Shown in pieces: positions 1-8,064 of a stretch of DNA of 13,711 nt. Each line of letters begins with the position of its first letter. The stretch's first letter is position 1. Source of the DNA: Syntrophaceae bacterium UBA5619 (lineage in GTDB: Bacteria; Desulfobacterota; Syntrophia; Syntrophales; UBA5619); contig DIKL01000081.1 in NCBI GenBank assembly GCA_002424545.1, forward strand, positions 1 to 13,711, in the 5' to 3' direction. A model generated the notes under the pieces. That model saw only the letters and a program-made list of their open reading frames with translations. It searched no databases and was not told the origin of the DNA. Made by a program: the position numbers and the translations under genes.

Positions 1-2753
1 GCGCGCGCATCCCCCCGCGCACCGAGGGCGCGCCCGGCGACACGGATCCGTTCCCGCTCCGGATCCAGGCCGTACACCGCGGCTTCGGGGATGAGCTCCA
101 GAAGCCATACCGAAGGGACGCCGTAGCCGCACCCGACATCAAGGACGCGGCGGGGGTTTTTCATGAAAGACGCCAGGCGAGGGAACATCGGATCGAGACG
201 GATCTTCCAGCGGGCGAAAAGGCGCGGGGCGGCCCCGATGTTGCGGTACCGCAGCAGCGTCCGTTCGAGGTGGCGGGGAGACCCCGCCTCGAGGGTTTCC
301 GGCGGGAGATCCATGGGGACCAGCGCCCTCTTCACCAGCGGAGGTACGATCAGAAAGGCCCCGATGAGGGAATAGGCGATTCCCAACAATGAGGTCAGTC
401 CGATGCTCTTGAGGACCGCGTGTTGGGCAAAGGCCAGCACACCGAAGCCGATCATTGTGGTCGCCCCCGCCAGGAACATCGCCCGGCGGATCAACCCCAT
501 GAAGGGGTGATGTTCGTCGAGATACCGTCGGTAGGCGCAGGTATAATAGATTCCATAGTCGATCCCCATCCCCATGATGACGATCCAGAGCATGATCCCC
601 GGGATGTCAATCGGTCGGCCCAGAATTTTCAGTGTCCCCAGCGTGCAGACAAGCGCAAAGACTACCGGGGCCAGGACAATCAGCGAGAGTCGCCAGTCCA
701 GAAAAAACAGAAAAACCACCAGGATGATCCCCAGACCGGTGATGATGGCGATCTCGGTGAAAAGCGAGACAAGAACATCCCCCAGTCTCCGGTTGAAGAG
801 CCCCGCGTCGAAGAGGCTCGCCAGACTCGTCCCGCCAAAGCGATTGAAGAACGCCTCCGCCTCATAGGCCGGTCCGGGCGTCAACATCGAAACCTGAAAC
901 AGCATGGATTCTTCCGCCGCGATCCCCAGGAGACCCGCAAAAAATTCCGGAACCGAAGCGGCGTTCGGCGGCGGCGCCGTCAGAGAGATCAAAAACGGAG
1001 AGAAGGCGTCGACGGAAAAACCCATCTCCCGGCTCATCTGCGTCAGTTCCCGCTGTAGATGTCGGACCCGCTCTGGTTTCCAAAAGGCGGTCCAGTCCGC
1101 CGCCCGGAGCCCGGCAAGCTTCTCTCCGGGAAAGATATCGGAAAGGAGAAACGCCCCCTCCAGGATTCCCTGTTTGAGCTCCTCGTGAAACATTCCGGAG
1201 AGGCGGTCGCTCTTCTCCTGCAGCTCGGCCAGGCTTTTCCCTTCGGTCATCACGTAAACCCGGCTCGTCAGATCCCCCCATATCTGCTGGAGCGTCTTTT
1301 CGGCGGCGATCGACTCACGGCTCAGCGAGTTCATGGCGGCGACGTCGACCTGGAAAACGGGACGGGCGAAAAAGAGCATGACCGCAAAGAAGAGCGCGGC
1401 GGCGGCGGGCCTTGCCATTCGGCCCGGCAGGGTGAGTTTGTCCAAAATTCGGCCGAAGCGGTCGTCGTGGGCTTTGAGCGCCGGCGGCATGACGGGGATC
1501 ATCCGGGGGAAAACCCAGTGGACAAACGCAAAGGCCATGGCCGCCCCCAGGGCCGCGAAGAGCCCGATTTGGGCCATGACGCCGAACCGGCTCAACAGCA
1601 GCAACAGAAATGCGCCGATGGTCGTCAACGCGGCCAGGATCTCTCCCGACTGAACCTCACGGGCCGCCTGCCGTCCCGAAACCTCACGGGGCCGGTCGAG
1701 AAACAGCAAATAGGTGATCCCCAGATCCACCGTGAAGGCCATGATCGCCCCGCCGAAGCTGACGGCGAGGATCGACAGGGATGGAAAGACAAAGGAGCAG
1801 ATCAGCAGCGCGAAAACGGCGCCGGCGGTCGACGGAATCAGCGCGAGAAGACCGACGAGGGGCCGCGGAAAGGTGATGACGAGCAGGACGGCGACCCCGA
1901 TCAGCGTCAGCAGGATCGCCGTTTTCATGTCGTGGCGGGCGGCGTTCTCGTTGTCCAGCGCGGCGCGGTAGGCCCCCACGGGCGTCAGGACAAAGCGCGG
2001 CGCGTCGATGGGCCGGCCGCCGTTGATCTTCTCCTCCAGGCCGGCGATCAGCGGGGGAATGGCCCGTGAATAGGCGGTGTCGGTCGCGGCGCCCTTGAGA
2101 TCCGCCGTGACGAGCAGATGACCCCCATCCTTGGAGAGAAGCTTCCCCCGGTAGAGCCGGGCCTCCCGGCTGGGGAGAAGCTGGGACATTCTCGCCAGAA
2201 CAATATTTCTCAAACCCAGCGGATCGCGGGCGATAAGATCGCCCTGACCGATCCCCTCCAGCCCTTGGAGGGCTTGCAGGTCCTCCGCCAGGATCGCTCG
2301 CAACCTCTCGGGCGCCAGCAGCGGCGCCACCTGCTTCTCCAGGCTTTCCGCATCGAACAGCAGCGGAAGATGGCCCGTGATTTGGGAAACGAGTTCCGGG
2401 AAAAGCGCCTCCATCCGTCCGACGCCGACCTCGCGGAACAGGCCGCTTGCCCGGAGCCCCTGCTCGACCGTCTCTCCCGCGGCAACCAGCGCATCTCGGG
2501 ATCTCTCTCGAGGGACGGATTGTAAATCGCCCCCCCCCTGTCCCACATCGATGATCAGCCGGTCCTGAACGGGCAGGTGCCGGATGACCCGATGGGCATC
2601 CGCCAAAACGGGATCGTGGCGGGGAAGGGATGCCAGGATGTCCGTATCGATTCGGACTTTACAGGATTCGTAGATCAGAACCGCCCCCAGGATCACCGCG
2701 ACAACGGCAATCAGGGGCCAGTTGAATCGGTAGCGCTTGAAAAACATCCTCAT
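1..2753 (-). CDS. MMPL/RND-family exporter fused to a C-terminal SAM methyltransferase (partial, runs off left edge)
   Basis: About 917 codons are visible, read from the minus strand. An N-terminal membrane helix (about residues 10-30) is followed by a large periplasmic domain. Two blocks of clustered hydrophobic helices follow, one near residues 290-450 and one near 650-780. They carry the RND-type charged motifs TVDLGITY (about 340) and GIDYGIYY (about 730). This is the MMPL 'predicted exporter' architecture of aryl polyene clusters, where it is thought to move the lipid product out of the inner membrane. After the last helix the frame continues into a class I methyltransferase with the SAM motif VLDVGCGYG (about 870) and an acidic strand end, GLDPE. 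The window ends inside this domain. The start at 2753 gives a 4-nt ATGA overlap with the glycosyltransferase stop; a Met two codons later is an alternative. The exporter call is firm; the substrate is inferred from neighbours. Confidence 0.9.
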   Translation of the reverse strand, partial: MRMFFKRYRFNWPLIAVVAVILGAVLIYESCKVRIDTDILASLPRHDPVLADAHRVIRHLPVQDRLIIDVGQGGGDLQSVPRERSRDALVAAGETVEQGLRASGLFREVGVGRMEALFPELVSQITGHLPLLFDAESLEKQVAPLLAPERLRAILAEDLQALQGLEGIGQGDLIARDPLGLRNIVLARMSQLLPSREARLYRGKLLSKDGGHLLVTADLKGAATDTAYSRAIPPLIAGLEEKINGGRPIDAPRFVLTPVGAYRAALDNENAARHDMKTAILLTLIGVAVLLVITFPRPLVGLLALIPSTAGAVFALLICSFVFPSLSILAVSFGGAIMAFTVDLGITYLLFLDRPREVSGRQAAREVQSGEILAALTTIGAFLLLLLSRFGVMAQIGLFAALGAAMAFAFVHWVFPRMIPVMPPALKAHDDRFGRILDKLTLPGRMARPAAAALFFAVMLFFARPVFQVDVAAMNSLSRESIAAEKTLQQIWGDLTSRVYVMTEGKSLAELQEKSDRLSGMFHEELKQGILEGAFLLSDIFPGEKLAGLRAADWTAFWKPERVRHLQRELTQMSREMGFSVDAFSPFLISLTAPPPNAASVPEFFAGLLGIAAEESMLFQVSMLTPGPAYEAEAFFNRFGGTSLASLFDAGLFNRRLGDVLVSLFTEIAIITGLGIILVVFLFFLDWRLSLIVLAPVVFALVCTLGTLKILGRPIDIPGIMLWIVIMGMGIDYGIYYTCAYRRYLDEHHPFMGLIRRAMFLAGATTMIGFGVLAFAQHAVLKSIGLTSLLGIAYSLIGAFLIVPPLVKRALVPMDLPPETLEAGSPRHLERTLLRYRNIGAAPRLFARWKIRLDPMFPRLASFMKNPRRVLDVGCGYGVPSVWLLELIPEAAVYGLDPERERIRVAGRALGARGDAR

Positions 2754-3487
2754 TCCCTTCCGTTGATCCGCCGAACGATCCTCAGGAAGATCAGTCGCGT
2801 GAAGGTTTCGGTGTTCCTGCAAAAATCAATGAAGGGCCGGAAATGGGAAATCCTTTTCATTCCGGGCGTATAGGACACACCGACCGGCGCTTCCAGGACG
2901 GGCATCCCCCGCCACCGCGCCCGGACCAGGATCTCCACCTCGAATTGAAACCGCCGGGCGCGCACGCCCAGCCCCAGCGCTTCCGGCAGCGGGTAGATGC
3001 GCATGCCGCTCTGGGTGTCGGACAGGACGGGCCCTCCCGCGGCGCGGACCCAGAAATTGGAGAAACCCCGTCCGAAGCGACTCGTCCAGGGCACATCGCC
3101 CCCGACCATCCCTTCCCGTCGGCCGATGATGATGGGGCGAAGGCCGGTCGGGATCGCCCGGATCATTCCGGGGACATCCTCCGGGTCATGCTGTCCGTCC
3201 GCATCCAGCGTCACCGCCCAGTCCGCCTTTCCCGACATGGCCGAAAATCCGGTCAGCAGGGCAGCCCCTTTGCCCCGGTTCTTCTCGTGCCTTAAAACGG
3301 TGATCCCTCCCACCCGCGCGAGCGCCGCCTCCGTCCCGTCCGTCGACCCGTCGTCGACAACCCAGACGGGCCATCCCAGCGCGACGGCCCGTTCAATCAC
3401 GGATGCCACGCCCTCCGCATGGTTGTAGACGGGAATCAGAACCGCAAAGCGATCCGCGGAAGCCCCCAATGCGATGGCCGTCGTCAT
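2750..3487 (-). CDS. Family 2 glycosyltransferase
   Basis: 245 aa. GT-A fold motifs are plain: the nucleotide-binding start VLIPVYN (16-22), VVDDGSTDGT (43-52), the metal-binding TLDADGQHD (93-101), and DTQSGMR (157-163) followed by the acidic FQFEVEIL segment (180-187). It resembles dolichol-phosphate-mannose-synthase/undecaprenyl-type inverting transferases but has no C-terminal transmembrane pair, so it is probably cytoplasmic or peripheral. It overlaps the DegV-fusion stop by 4 nt upstream and the exporter start by 4 nt downstream, so its translation is coupled to both. Family 2 transferases are regular members of aryl polyene clusters, where they are thought to help attach the polyene to a lipid head group. 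The donor and acceptor cannot be read from sequence. Confidence 0.9.
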   Translation of the reverse strand: MTTAIALGASADRFAVLIPVYNHAEGVASVIERAVALGWPVWVVDDGSTDGTEAALARVGGITVLRHEKNRGKGAALLTGFSAMSGKADWAVTLDADGQHDPEDVPGMIRAIPTGLRPIIIGRREGMVGGDVPWTSRFGRGFSNFWVRAAGGPVLSDTQSGMRIYPLPEALGLGVRARRFQFEVEILVRARWRGMPVLEAPVGVSYTPGMKRISHFRPFIDFCRNTETFTRLIFLRIVRRINGRE

Positions 3488-5202
3488 GGGCGCTCCGGGA
3501 GAAAGGCCACGGCCCAGGTCCCCGGCCCCATGTGCGCCCCGGAAGTCAGGGACATCGGATGGAGAATGATCTCCGCCTCCGGCCGGCGCCGCGCGATTTC
3601 CGGCTGCGCCTTTTGGGTCACCCAGGCGAGGTTGTCGGTGTACTCGATCATGACGATCGCCCGTTGATTCCGATCCAGGTCGGCGGAAAGTTTATCCAGC
3701 GCAAATTGCAACTGCTCCCGTCGGTTGCGGACGACCCCCATTTTCCGGGCCCCGTCGGCGAACGGGCTGATCACGGGTTTCATCCGGAACATATCGCCGA
3801 AGAAGGCGCCGGTCCGGGAAAGCCGTCCGCCCGCCGCCAGGTAGCGGAGCGTATCCAGAAACACATATTCCCGGCAGCTCTCGGCGCCCTCACGGGCGAA
3901 ACGGATCACCTCTTCGGGGTCGCCGGCCTTGCGTGCAAAACGGGCCGTGGACAGGGCAAGAAGCCCCAGTCGTCCCGACGCCGCGCCGCTGTCGACGATC
4001 GTGAAGCGCCCCTCCCGGTCGTGTTGTTGCCGCCATGCGACCGCCTCCGCGAAGTTTCCGGTGAATGCGGAACCGACGCAGAGATAGAGGACCCGTGGGT
4101 AGCGGTCCAGGGCGCTCCGATAATGTTCGTGGCGTTCGAAGACGGAGGCCTGCGCGGTGGAAACCTTGACCCCGCGACGCATCGCCGCGTAAAGTTCCTC
4201 CGGATGAAAATGGGTTTCGGGCAGGGAGCATTCTCCGACGGTGATGTAACTGTCCAGTATGGTCACTCCCAGCTCCGCCGTAATCCCGCGGCTGATCGAA
4301 CCCGCGGCATCCGTCATGACATGCACGAACTGCTCGGCCGGCCGTCGGCGAAAGGAACGGACCTGGGCGCCCAGATCGTCGGCCGACCACCGGATCACCT
4401 TCCCGAAAGCGGCCAGATCCTCCCGCGTCTTTTGGCTGTCCTGGGTGTGGAGATGGACCTTCAGATAATCCCCTTCCCGCAAGGCCACGACACTTTCTCC
4501 AAGGGCCGAGAGCCCCGGGGATTGATCTCCGAATTCGCTTTCGACCCGGAGCACCGTGTCCACGCAGCAACCCGTCTCCCCTTCCGCGGAGAAGGCCGGC
4601 GCGACCTTGAGAAAACCCTTGAAGATCTCGGTCACGGGCCGGAATCCCCGTCCGTCTCCCGCCAGCAGGCTGAAAAAACCATCCAGGTAGATGAACAGGC
4701 CCAGCGCGCCGGCATCGACAACGCCCGCGGCCTTGAGTTTCGGCAGGAGTTCCGGCGTGGAAAGAACCGCCGCCTCGAGTCGCCGGAGTATCCGCTCACG
4801 CCAGGGCCCGTCGAAGGTCGGCGGCCCCTCATCCAGAACCTCCGTCAGCGCGTCGAGTACGGTCAGCATCGTACCCGGTTTGGGATCGTTGACCGCCTGT
4901 CTGGCCCGATCGCGCCCCTGCCGGACGGCGCCCGCGAGATCCGGAAGCGACCCGGCCAGCAGCAGACCGGAAAAAAACCGCGCGGCGATGTTGCCGGAGT
5001 TTCCCCGGGCCGACAGAAGCAACTCCCGGATGAGCCGCTTCCGGCCCCGGGCCGCCTGCCGCAGCGGGGAAAGGCTGACCACGAGGTTCCGTCCCGTATC
5101 GCCGTCGGCCACCGGAAAGACGTTGATCTCATCCAGCAGATCCGCCCAGGCGGCAATCCGTTCAAAGCCTGCGATCAGGGCCTGCGGGAAAGGCGTTTCC
5201 AT
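3484..5202 (-). CDS. DAK2-DegV fusion: FakA-like kinase joined to FakB-like fatty-acid-binding protein
   Basis: 572 aa from the ATG at 5202. The N-terminal DhaL/DAK2 domain (about 1-185) has NVFPVADGDTG (27-37; D33 and D35 would bind Mg-ATP) and SARGNSG (64-70). A middle segment contains a FakA-like LKVHLHTQD block. The C-terminal half (about 295-572) is a DegV/FakB domain, with a TDAAGSI start, VGSAFTGNF, VDSGAASG and the characteristic LRYLAAGGRLSRTGAFFGDMFRMKPVI-type block. In Firmicutes separate FakA and FakB proteins make acyl-phosphate from bound fatty acid; here both are in one chain. A longer reading from 5319 exists, but it would bury the thioesterase, whose stop (5204-5206) lies 1 nt before this ATG. 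Phosphorylation of an aryl-polyene or fatty carboxylate is my inference from the operon. Confidence 0.85.
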   Translation of the reverse strand: METPFPQALIAGFERIAAWADLLDEINVFPVADGDTGRNLVVSLSPLRQAARGRKRLIRELLLSARGNSGNIAARFFSGLLLAGSLPDLAGAVRQGRDRARQAVNDPKPGTMLTVLDALTEVLDEGPPTFDGPWRERILRRLEAAVLSTPELLPKLKAAGVVDAGALGLFIYLDGFFSLLAGDGRGFRPVTEIFKGFLKVAPAFSAEGETGCCVDTVLRVESEFGDQSPGLSALGESVVALREGDYLKVHLHTQDSQKTREDLAAFGKVIRWSADDLGAQVRSFRRRPAEQFVHVMTDAAGSISRGITAELGVTILDSYITVGECSLPETHFHPEELYAAMRRGVKVSTAQASVFERHEHYRSALDRYPRVLYLCVGSAFTGNFAEAVAWRQQHDREGRFTIVDSGAASGRLGLLALSTARFARKAGDPEEVIRFAREGAESCREYVFLDTLRYLAAGGRLSRTGAFFGDMFRMKPVISPFADGARKMGVVRNRREQLQFALDKLSADLDRNQRAIVMIEYTDNLAWVTQKAQPEIARRRPEAEIILHPMSLTSGAHMGPGTWAVAFLPERP

Positions 5203-5203
5203 C

Positions 5204-5623
5204 TCAGAACCCCAAGGCCATTCTGATCTCGTCCGGAATCGTGTACACCATCTCCATCTCCGGCTCAAGAACGGCGGCCTGTTCCGTCGTACCGCGCGCG
5301 CAGAGCGTACCATCCCCAACGAGACGGATCTCGAAGGCGACGACGATTTTGGAACGGGCTTCTTTCACCGTGGCCCGGCAGACGAATTCGTCATCCCGTC
5401 GAAGCGGATGAATATGTTTGACGGCGGTCCGGATGATCGGAAAGATGTAGCGGGTCCGGTCGTGATATTCGAAGAGATCCACGCCCAGCGAGGTGAAGAG
5501 CTCCGAACGGGCGATATCGAAATACTTCAGATAGTTGCCATGCCAAACGATCTGCATTGGATCGAGATCGAAAAAAGGCACCTTCAGCGTGACTTCATGA
5601 CTGCGGCAGTTCTGCGCTTCCAT
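5204..5623 (-). CDS. Hot-dog fold acyl thioesterase (YbgC/4HBT-like)
   Basis: 139 aa, the normal size for a single hot-dog domain. The family signature is near the N-terminus: FFDLDPMQIVWHGNYLKYFDIAR (17-39), with the catalytic-type Asp at 19/21 and His28/Asn30 facing the thioester in relatives. It would hydrolyse an acyl-ACP or acyl-CoA; in an aryl polyene operon this is the step that releases or edits the acyl chain. The start at 5623 is supported by AAGGAG 5-6 nt upstream, and it overlaps the last 40 nt of the lyase gene. The much longer reading that begins at 6379 is rejected because it lies inside the lyase gene. The stop is 1 nt from the next start. Confidence 0.88.
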   Translation of the reverse strand: MEAQNCRSHEVTLKVPFFDLDPMQIVWHGNYLKYFDIARSELFTSLGVDLFEYHDRTRYIFPIIRTAVKHIHPLRRDDEFVCRATVKEARSKIVVAFEIRLVGDGTLCARGTTEQAAVLEPEMEMVYTIPDEIRMALGF

Positions 5624-7161
5624 CCCTTCTCCTTCGGAAAACCATGATTGGAAATCTGCCGGGCCACCGCTTCGATGTCGGCGTCCATGGGCCGGTCTTC
5701 GTACGTCGGCGCCGCAATCAGGCGCAGATCCTGAAGCCGTGCGGCAAGGCGGGGGCGGCTTTTGATGCGTCCCCGGATCTCGCAGGCCTGCGCCGCCGCC
5801 AGCAGATGGACGGCCACGACCCGCTCGGTCAGGGTGCAGACGCGGGCCGCATCCCGGGAAGCGATGGTCCCCATGCTCACCTTGTCCTGGTTGTGGGATT
5901 CGCTGGAACGGGAAAATGAGGCGGCGGGCATGGTCGCCTTGAGCGCCTCCGCCGTCAGGGCGGAGGCGGTGATGGACATGGCCTTGAACCCATGGTTGCG
6001 GAGGCGGGCCTCTCCGGTCAGGCAGACGAGGTCGGCCGGAAGCCCGCGATTCACATTGGAATTGACCAGCAGCGCCACCTGCCGGTCCGCCATGTCGGCG
6101 ACCGAAGCCAGCGCCGCTTTCAGCGCATCCATCGCAAAGGCGATATGGCCCCCGTAGAAGTTCCCTCCGGTCAGGGGCCGGTCGATGCCCTCGGCAAAGA
6201 GGGGATTGTCGTTGGCGCTGTTCGCCTCGATCTCCACCCACGGACGAAGCCAGGTCAGGGCATCGGACAGGACCCCCAGAATCTGCGGGGCGCAGCGAAG
6301 GGAGTAAGGATCCTGAAGGTTTTCCGGGCCGGTCGCCTCCAGTTCCTTCTCCTGGAACCGGGGGGTCAGAAATCGCCATATCCTTTCGGCCACATAGATC
6401 TGACCGGGAAAGGGTTTGGCCTCGCCGATCACGGGATGGTAATGGTCGGCCTTGCCCTGCAGGGCATGAACGCTCAGGGCGGAGGCGCCGATGGCCGCTT
6501 CCAGAATATGCTCGGCACGGTCCAGATTCACGGCGGCGATGCCGGTCATGACCGACGTACCGTTGATCAGCGCGAGCGGCTCCTTCGGTTTGAAGCGGTA
6601 AGGTTTCAGCTTTGCCATCCGCAACGCGTGCCCCGCCGGCATGCGCTTCCCTCTGTAAAAAGCCTCCCGTTCACCGCCCAGGACGGCGAGAATGTAGGAG
6701 AGGGGGGTCAGATCACCGGAGGCGCCGACGGAGCCTTCGCAGGGAACGACCGGCGTGATGCCGGCGTTGAGAAGCGCCGCAAGCTGCTCCATCAGGGGAA
6801 TCGACACCGCCGAATAGCCCCGGGCCAGGCAGAGAAGCCGGCAGAGCATGGCCGCCCGCGTCTCTTCCACGCCCAGCGGCTCCCCCGTCCCGCAACCATG
6901 AAAGCGCATGAGATTTACCTCCCCGTCCAGGACGGACCCCTTCCGCAGCCGCTTCCCGCACGCTTTTCCGTATCCCGTGGTCACGCCGTACACAGGGAGA
7001 TCGGCCTCGATGGCCGCATACATCACCTCCCGAGAGCGCTCCATCCGTTCCCGAAAGGCTGCGCTTCCGCTGATCCGGACGGGAACGCCCCGCCGCGCCA
7101 CGGCAACGATTCCGCCCAGGGAAACCGGCCCGGCCCCGATCACCACCTCACGAATCTCCAT
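5584..7161 (-). CDS. Aromatic amino acid/histidine ammonia-lyase (HAL/PAL/TAL superfamily)
   Basis: 525 aa, full length for the family. The self-cyclising MIO triad is A147-S148-G149 in EGSVGASGDLTPLS. Other family marks are the catalytic-loop tyrosine Y58 in VYGVTTGYG, LINGTS (198-203), EANSANDNPLF, and NQDKVSMG near the C-terminus. The enzyme removes ammonia from an aromatic amino acid to give a cinnamate-type acid; in aryl polyene/flexirubin clusters this supplies the aryl starter. The two residues that set substrate choice align by eye as F87-H88. That is neither the Ser-His of histidine lyases, the His-Leu of tyrosine lyases nor the Phe-Leu of phenylalanine lyases, so I do not assign hutH. 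No hut genes are nearby. AGGAGA lies 6 nt before the start, and this is the first gene of the operon. Confidence 0.92.
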   Translation of the reverse strand: MEIREVVIGAGPVSLGGIVAVARRGVPVRISGSAAFRERMERSREVMYAAIEADLPVYGVTTGYGKACGKRLRKGSVLDGEVNLMRFHGCGTGEPLGVEETRAAMLCRLLCLARGYSAVSIPLMEQLAALLNAGITPVVPCEGSVGASGDLTPLSYILAVLGGEREAFYRGKRMPAGHALRMAKLKPYRFKPKEPLALINGTSVMTGIAAVNLDRAEHILEAAIGASALSVHALQGKADHYHPVIGEAKPFPGQIYVAERIWRFLTPRFQEKELEATGPENLQDPYSLRCAPQILGVLSDALTWLRPWVEIEANSANDNPLFAEGIDRPLTGGNFYGGHIAFAMDALKAALASVADMADRQVALLVNSNVNRGLPADLVCLTGEARLRNHGFKAMSITASALTAEALKATMPAASFSRSSESHNQDKVSMGTIASRDAARVCTLTERVVAVHLLAAAQACEIRGRIKSRPRLAARLQDLRLIAAPTYEDRPMDADIEAVARQISNHGFPKEKGWKRRTAAVMKSR

Positions 7162-7180
7162 TGGTTCTCCTCATCATTGA

Positions 7181-7205
7181 GGGCCGGATTCGATTCATCC
7201 GGCCC
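7181..7205 (-). repeat. Perfect inverted repeat just upstream of the lyase start
   Basis: GGGCCGGAT and ATCCGGCCC, 9-bp arms with a 7-nt loop, end 20 nt before the lyase ATG. In mRNA this would be a stable hairpin in the 5' leader, immediately before the ribosome binding site. No T-run follows on the minus strand, so it does not look like a simple intrinsic terminator. It could be an operator or a translational control element. Confidence 0.6.
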
Positions 7206-7321
7206 TTGCGTCATTTCCGGTTCGGCAAGCTCCTCTCGTTCAGGAATGCCTTCCGCCCTCGTATCTACGAAGGTCCCCTTGCGGAGAGCCAACGGAACCG
7301 ACTCGTAGAAATTCGGCCGAT

Positions 7322-7350
7322 ACTATGAAAAATATTGTCCTGGAAATCAA
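7322..7350 (-). promoter_or_regulatory. Weak candidate sigma70 promoter for the lyase operon
   Basis: On the minus strand, TTGATT (7350-7345) and CATAGT (7327-7322) are separated by 17 nt, in an AT-rich patch of an otherwise GC-rich gap. This would give a leader of roughly 150 nt containing the 7181-7205 hairpin. The -10 match is only partial. Confidence 0.3.
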
Positions 7351-7392
7351 GGGATAAATGGAGATACTTCTGCGAACGCAGCCGACAACGGG

Positions 7393-7417
7393 CCCGGATC
7401 GGCACGAACGATCCGGG
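7393..7417. repeat. Second perfect inverted repeat in the same intergenic gap
   Basis: CCCGGATCG and CGATCCGGG, 9-bp arms with a 7-nt spacer. It has the same geometry as the repeat at 7181-7205 and shares a CCGGAT half-site core. There is no T-run on either side. It may be an operator or part of a tandem termination zone behind the transporter genes. Confidence 0.5.
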
Positions 7418-7472
7418 GCAGCAGGGGCGCCGATCGGGGAGCAAGCAGAACCGGATTCGTTCCGGAAAGTGA

Positions 7473-7522
7473 TGTCTCGAGGGCCGGCCGGCGATGGAAG
7501 GCCGGGGCCGGTCCTCGAGACA
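7473..7522 (-). terminator. Long GC-rich hairpin after the yeeE-type operon, probable terminator
   Basis: Outer arms TGTCTCGAGG/CCTCGAGACA pair perfectly and continue into a GC-rich inner stem for about 17 bp in total, with a loop of about 16 nt. It begins 14 nt past the stop of the second transporter gene. The U-tract is poor (ATCACTTTCC), so termination may be incomplete or assisted. The rest of the 375-nt gap holds two further inverted repeats and a weak promoter candidate, and no gene that I can support. Confidence 0.6.
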
Positions 7523-7536
7523 CGGCATTTATGAAA

Positions 7537-8064
7537 TTACAGACCCTTCTTTTCGAACCACCGAAAGAGGGCGATAAAGACCGCAACCAGGATGACGATC
7601 ACGATCCAGTGGTTGATCCCCAGGACGCCAGGCAGCGTGATCTTCCCGAAATCGCCCCAGGTCAGGACCGTCGCTTTCATAAGGGGATAGGCCTCCGCGT
7701 AAATCCCCGCCCCCAGGATCATCCCCAGCAGACCGAAGACGCTGTCATAACGGCCTTCGCCGAGGGCGCCCATGGCGGTGGCCGGACAGTAGCCCACAAT
7801 CCCCCACCCAATCCCGAAGATCAGGCCACCCAACACGTTCCCGCCCAGAATCAGCGGTTTGATCGAAAGCTTCACCAGCCCAAGATCATAGAGCAGATAA
7901 ATGCCTACCATGGCTACCAGAATCGTGGTGAGCATGAACTTGACGATGGTCATGTCTGTCAATCGCAGCGCGGCCAGCTGCCGGTCGTACCGGATCACCT
8001 GGGCCTTCTGCATGAGAAACCCGAACAGGATTCCTGTAATGGCGCCGGTCAATAATTCATTCAT
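7537..8064 (-). CDS. YeeE/YedE (DUF395) transporter, second half-protein
   Basis: 175 aa, almost entirely membrane helices. The family core is GGLIFGIGWGIVGYCPATAMGALGEG (about 79-104), with the conserved cysteine C93 in the GxCPxT-type motif. Full-length YeeE/YedE proteins contain two such halves; here they are separate genes, as in PmpA/PmpB pairs. The family takes up thiosulfate or other sulfur compounds by passing them along conserved cysteines, and YedE members have also been linked to selenium. The start at 8064 overlaps the end of the upstream half (8057) by 8 nt, with GGAGG just before it, so the two halves are probably made together and form one channel. Which sulfur or selenium species is carried cannot be read. 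Confidence 0.88.
   Translation of the reverse strand: MNELLTGAITGILFGFLMQKAQVIRYDRQLAALRLTDMTIVKFMLTTILVAMVGIYLLYDLGLVKLSIKPLILGGNVLGGLIFGIGWGIVGYCPATAMGALGEGRYDSVFGLLGMILGAGIYAEAYPLMKATVLTWGDFGKITLPGVLGINHWIVIVILVAVFIALFRWFEKKGL

Noticed and set aside
420-2069. Two adjacent plus-strand open frames across the exporter region
   Set aside because: They are highly charged, repeat-free and lack ribosome binding sites; the continuous minus-strand exporter frame explains the DNA.
3403-5226. 607-codon open frame on the plus strand, antisense to the DAK2-DegV gene
   Set aside because: Its translation is rich in Arg, Gly, Pro and Gln with no motif, while the minus strand encodes a recognisable fusion protein. 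It is a GC-rich mirror frame.
5204-6379. Long N-terminal extension of the thioesterase
   Set aside because: The extra 250 residues lie wholly inside the lyase gene in another frame and look non-coding; the start at 5623 has a good ribosome binding site.
5992-7308. 438-codon plus-strand open frame antisense to the ammonia-lyase
   Set aside because: No domain or membrane segment is visible, and the minus strand carries a complete lyase with all active-site motifs.
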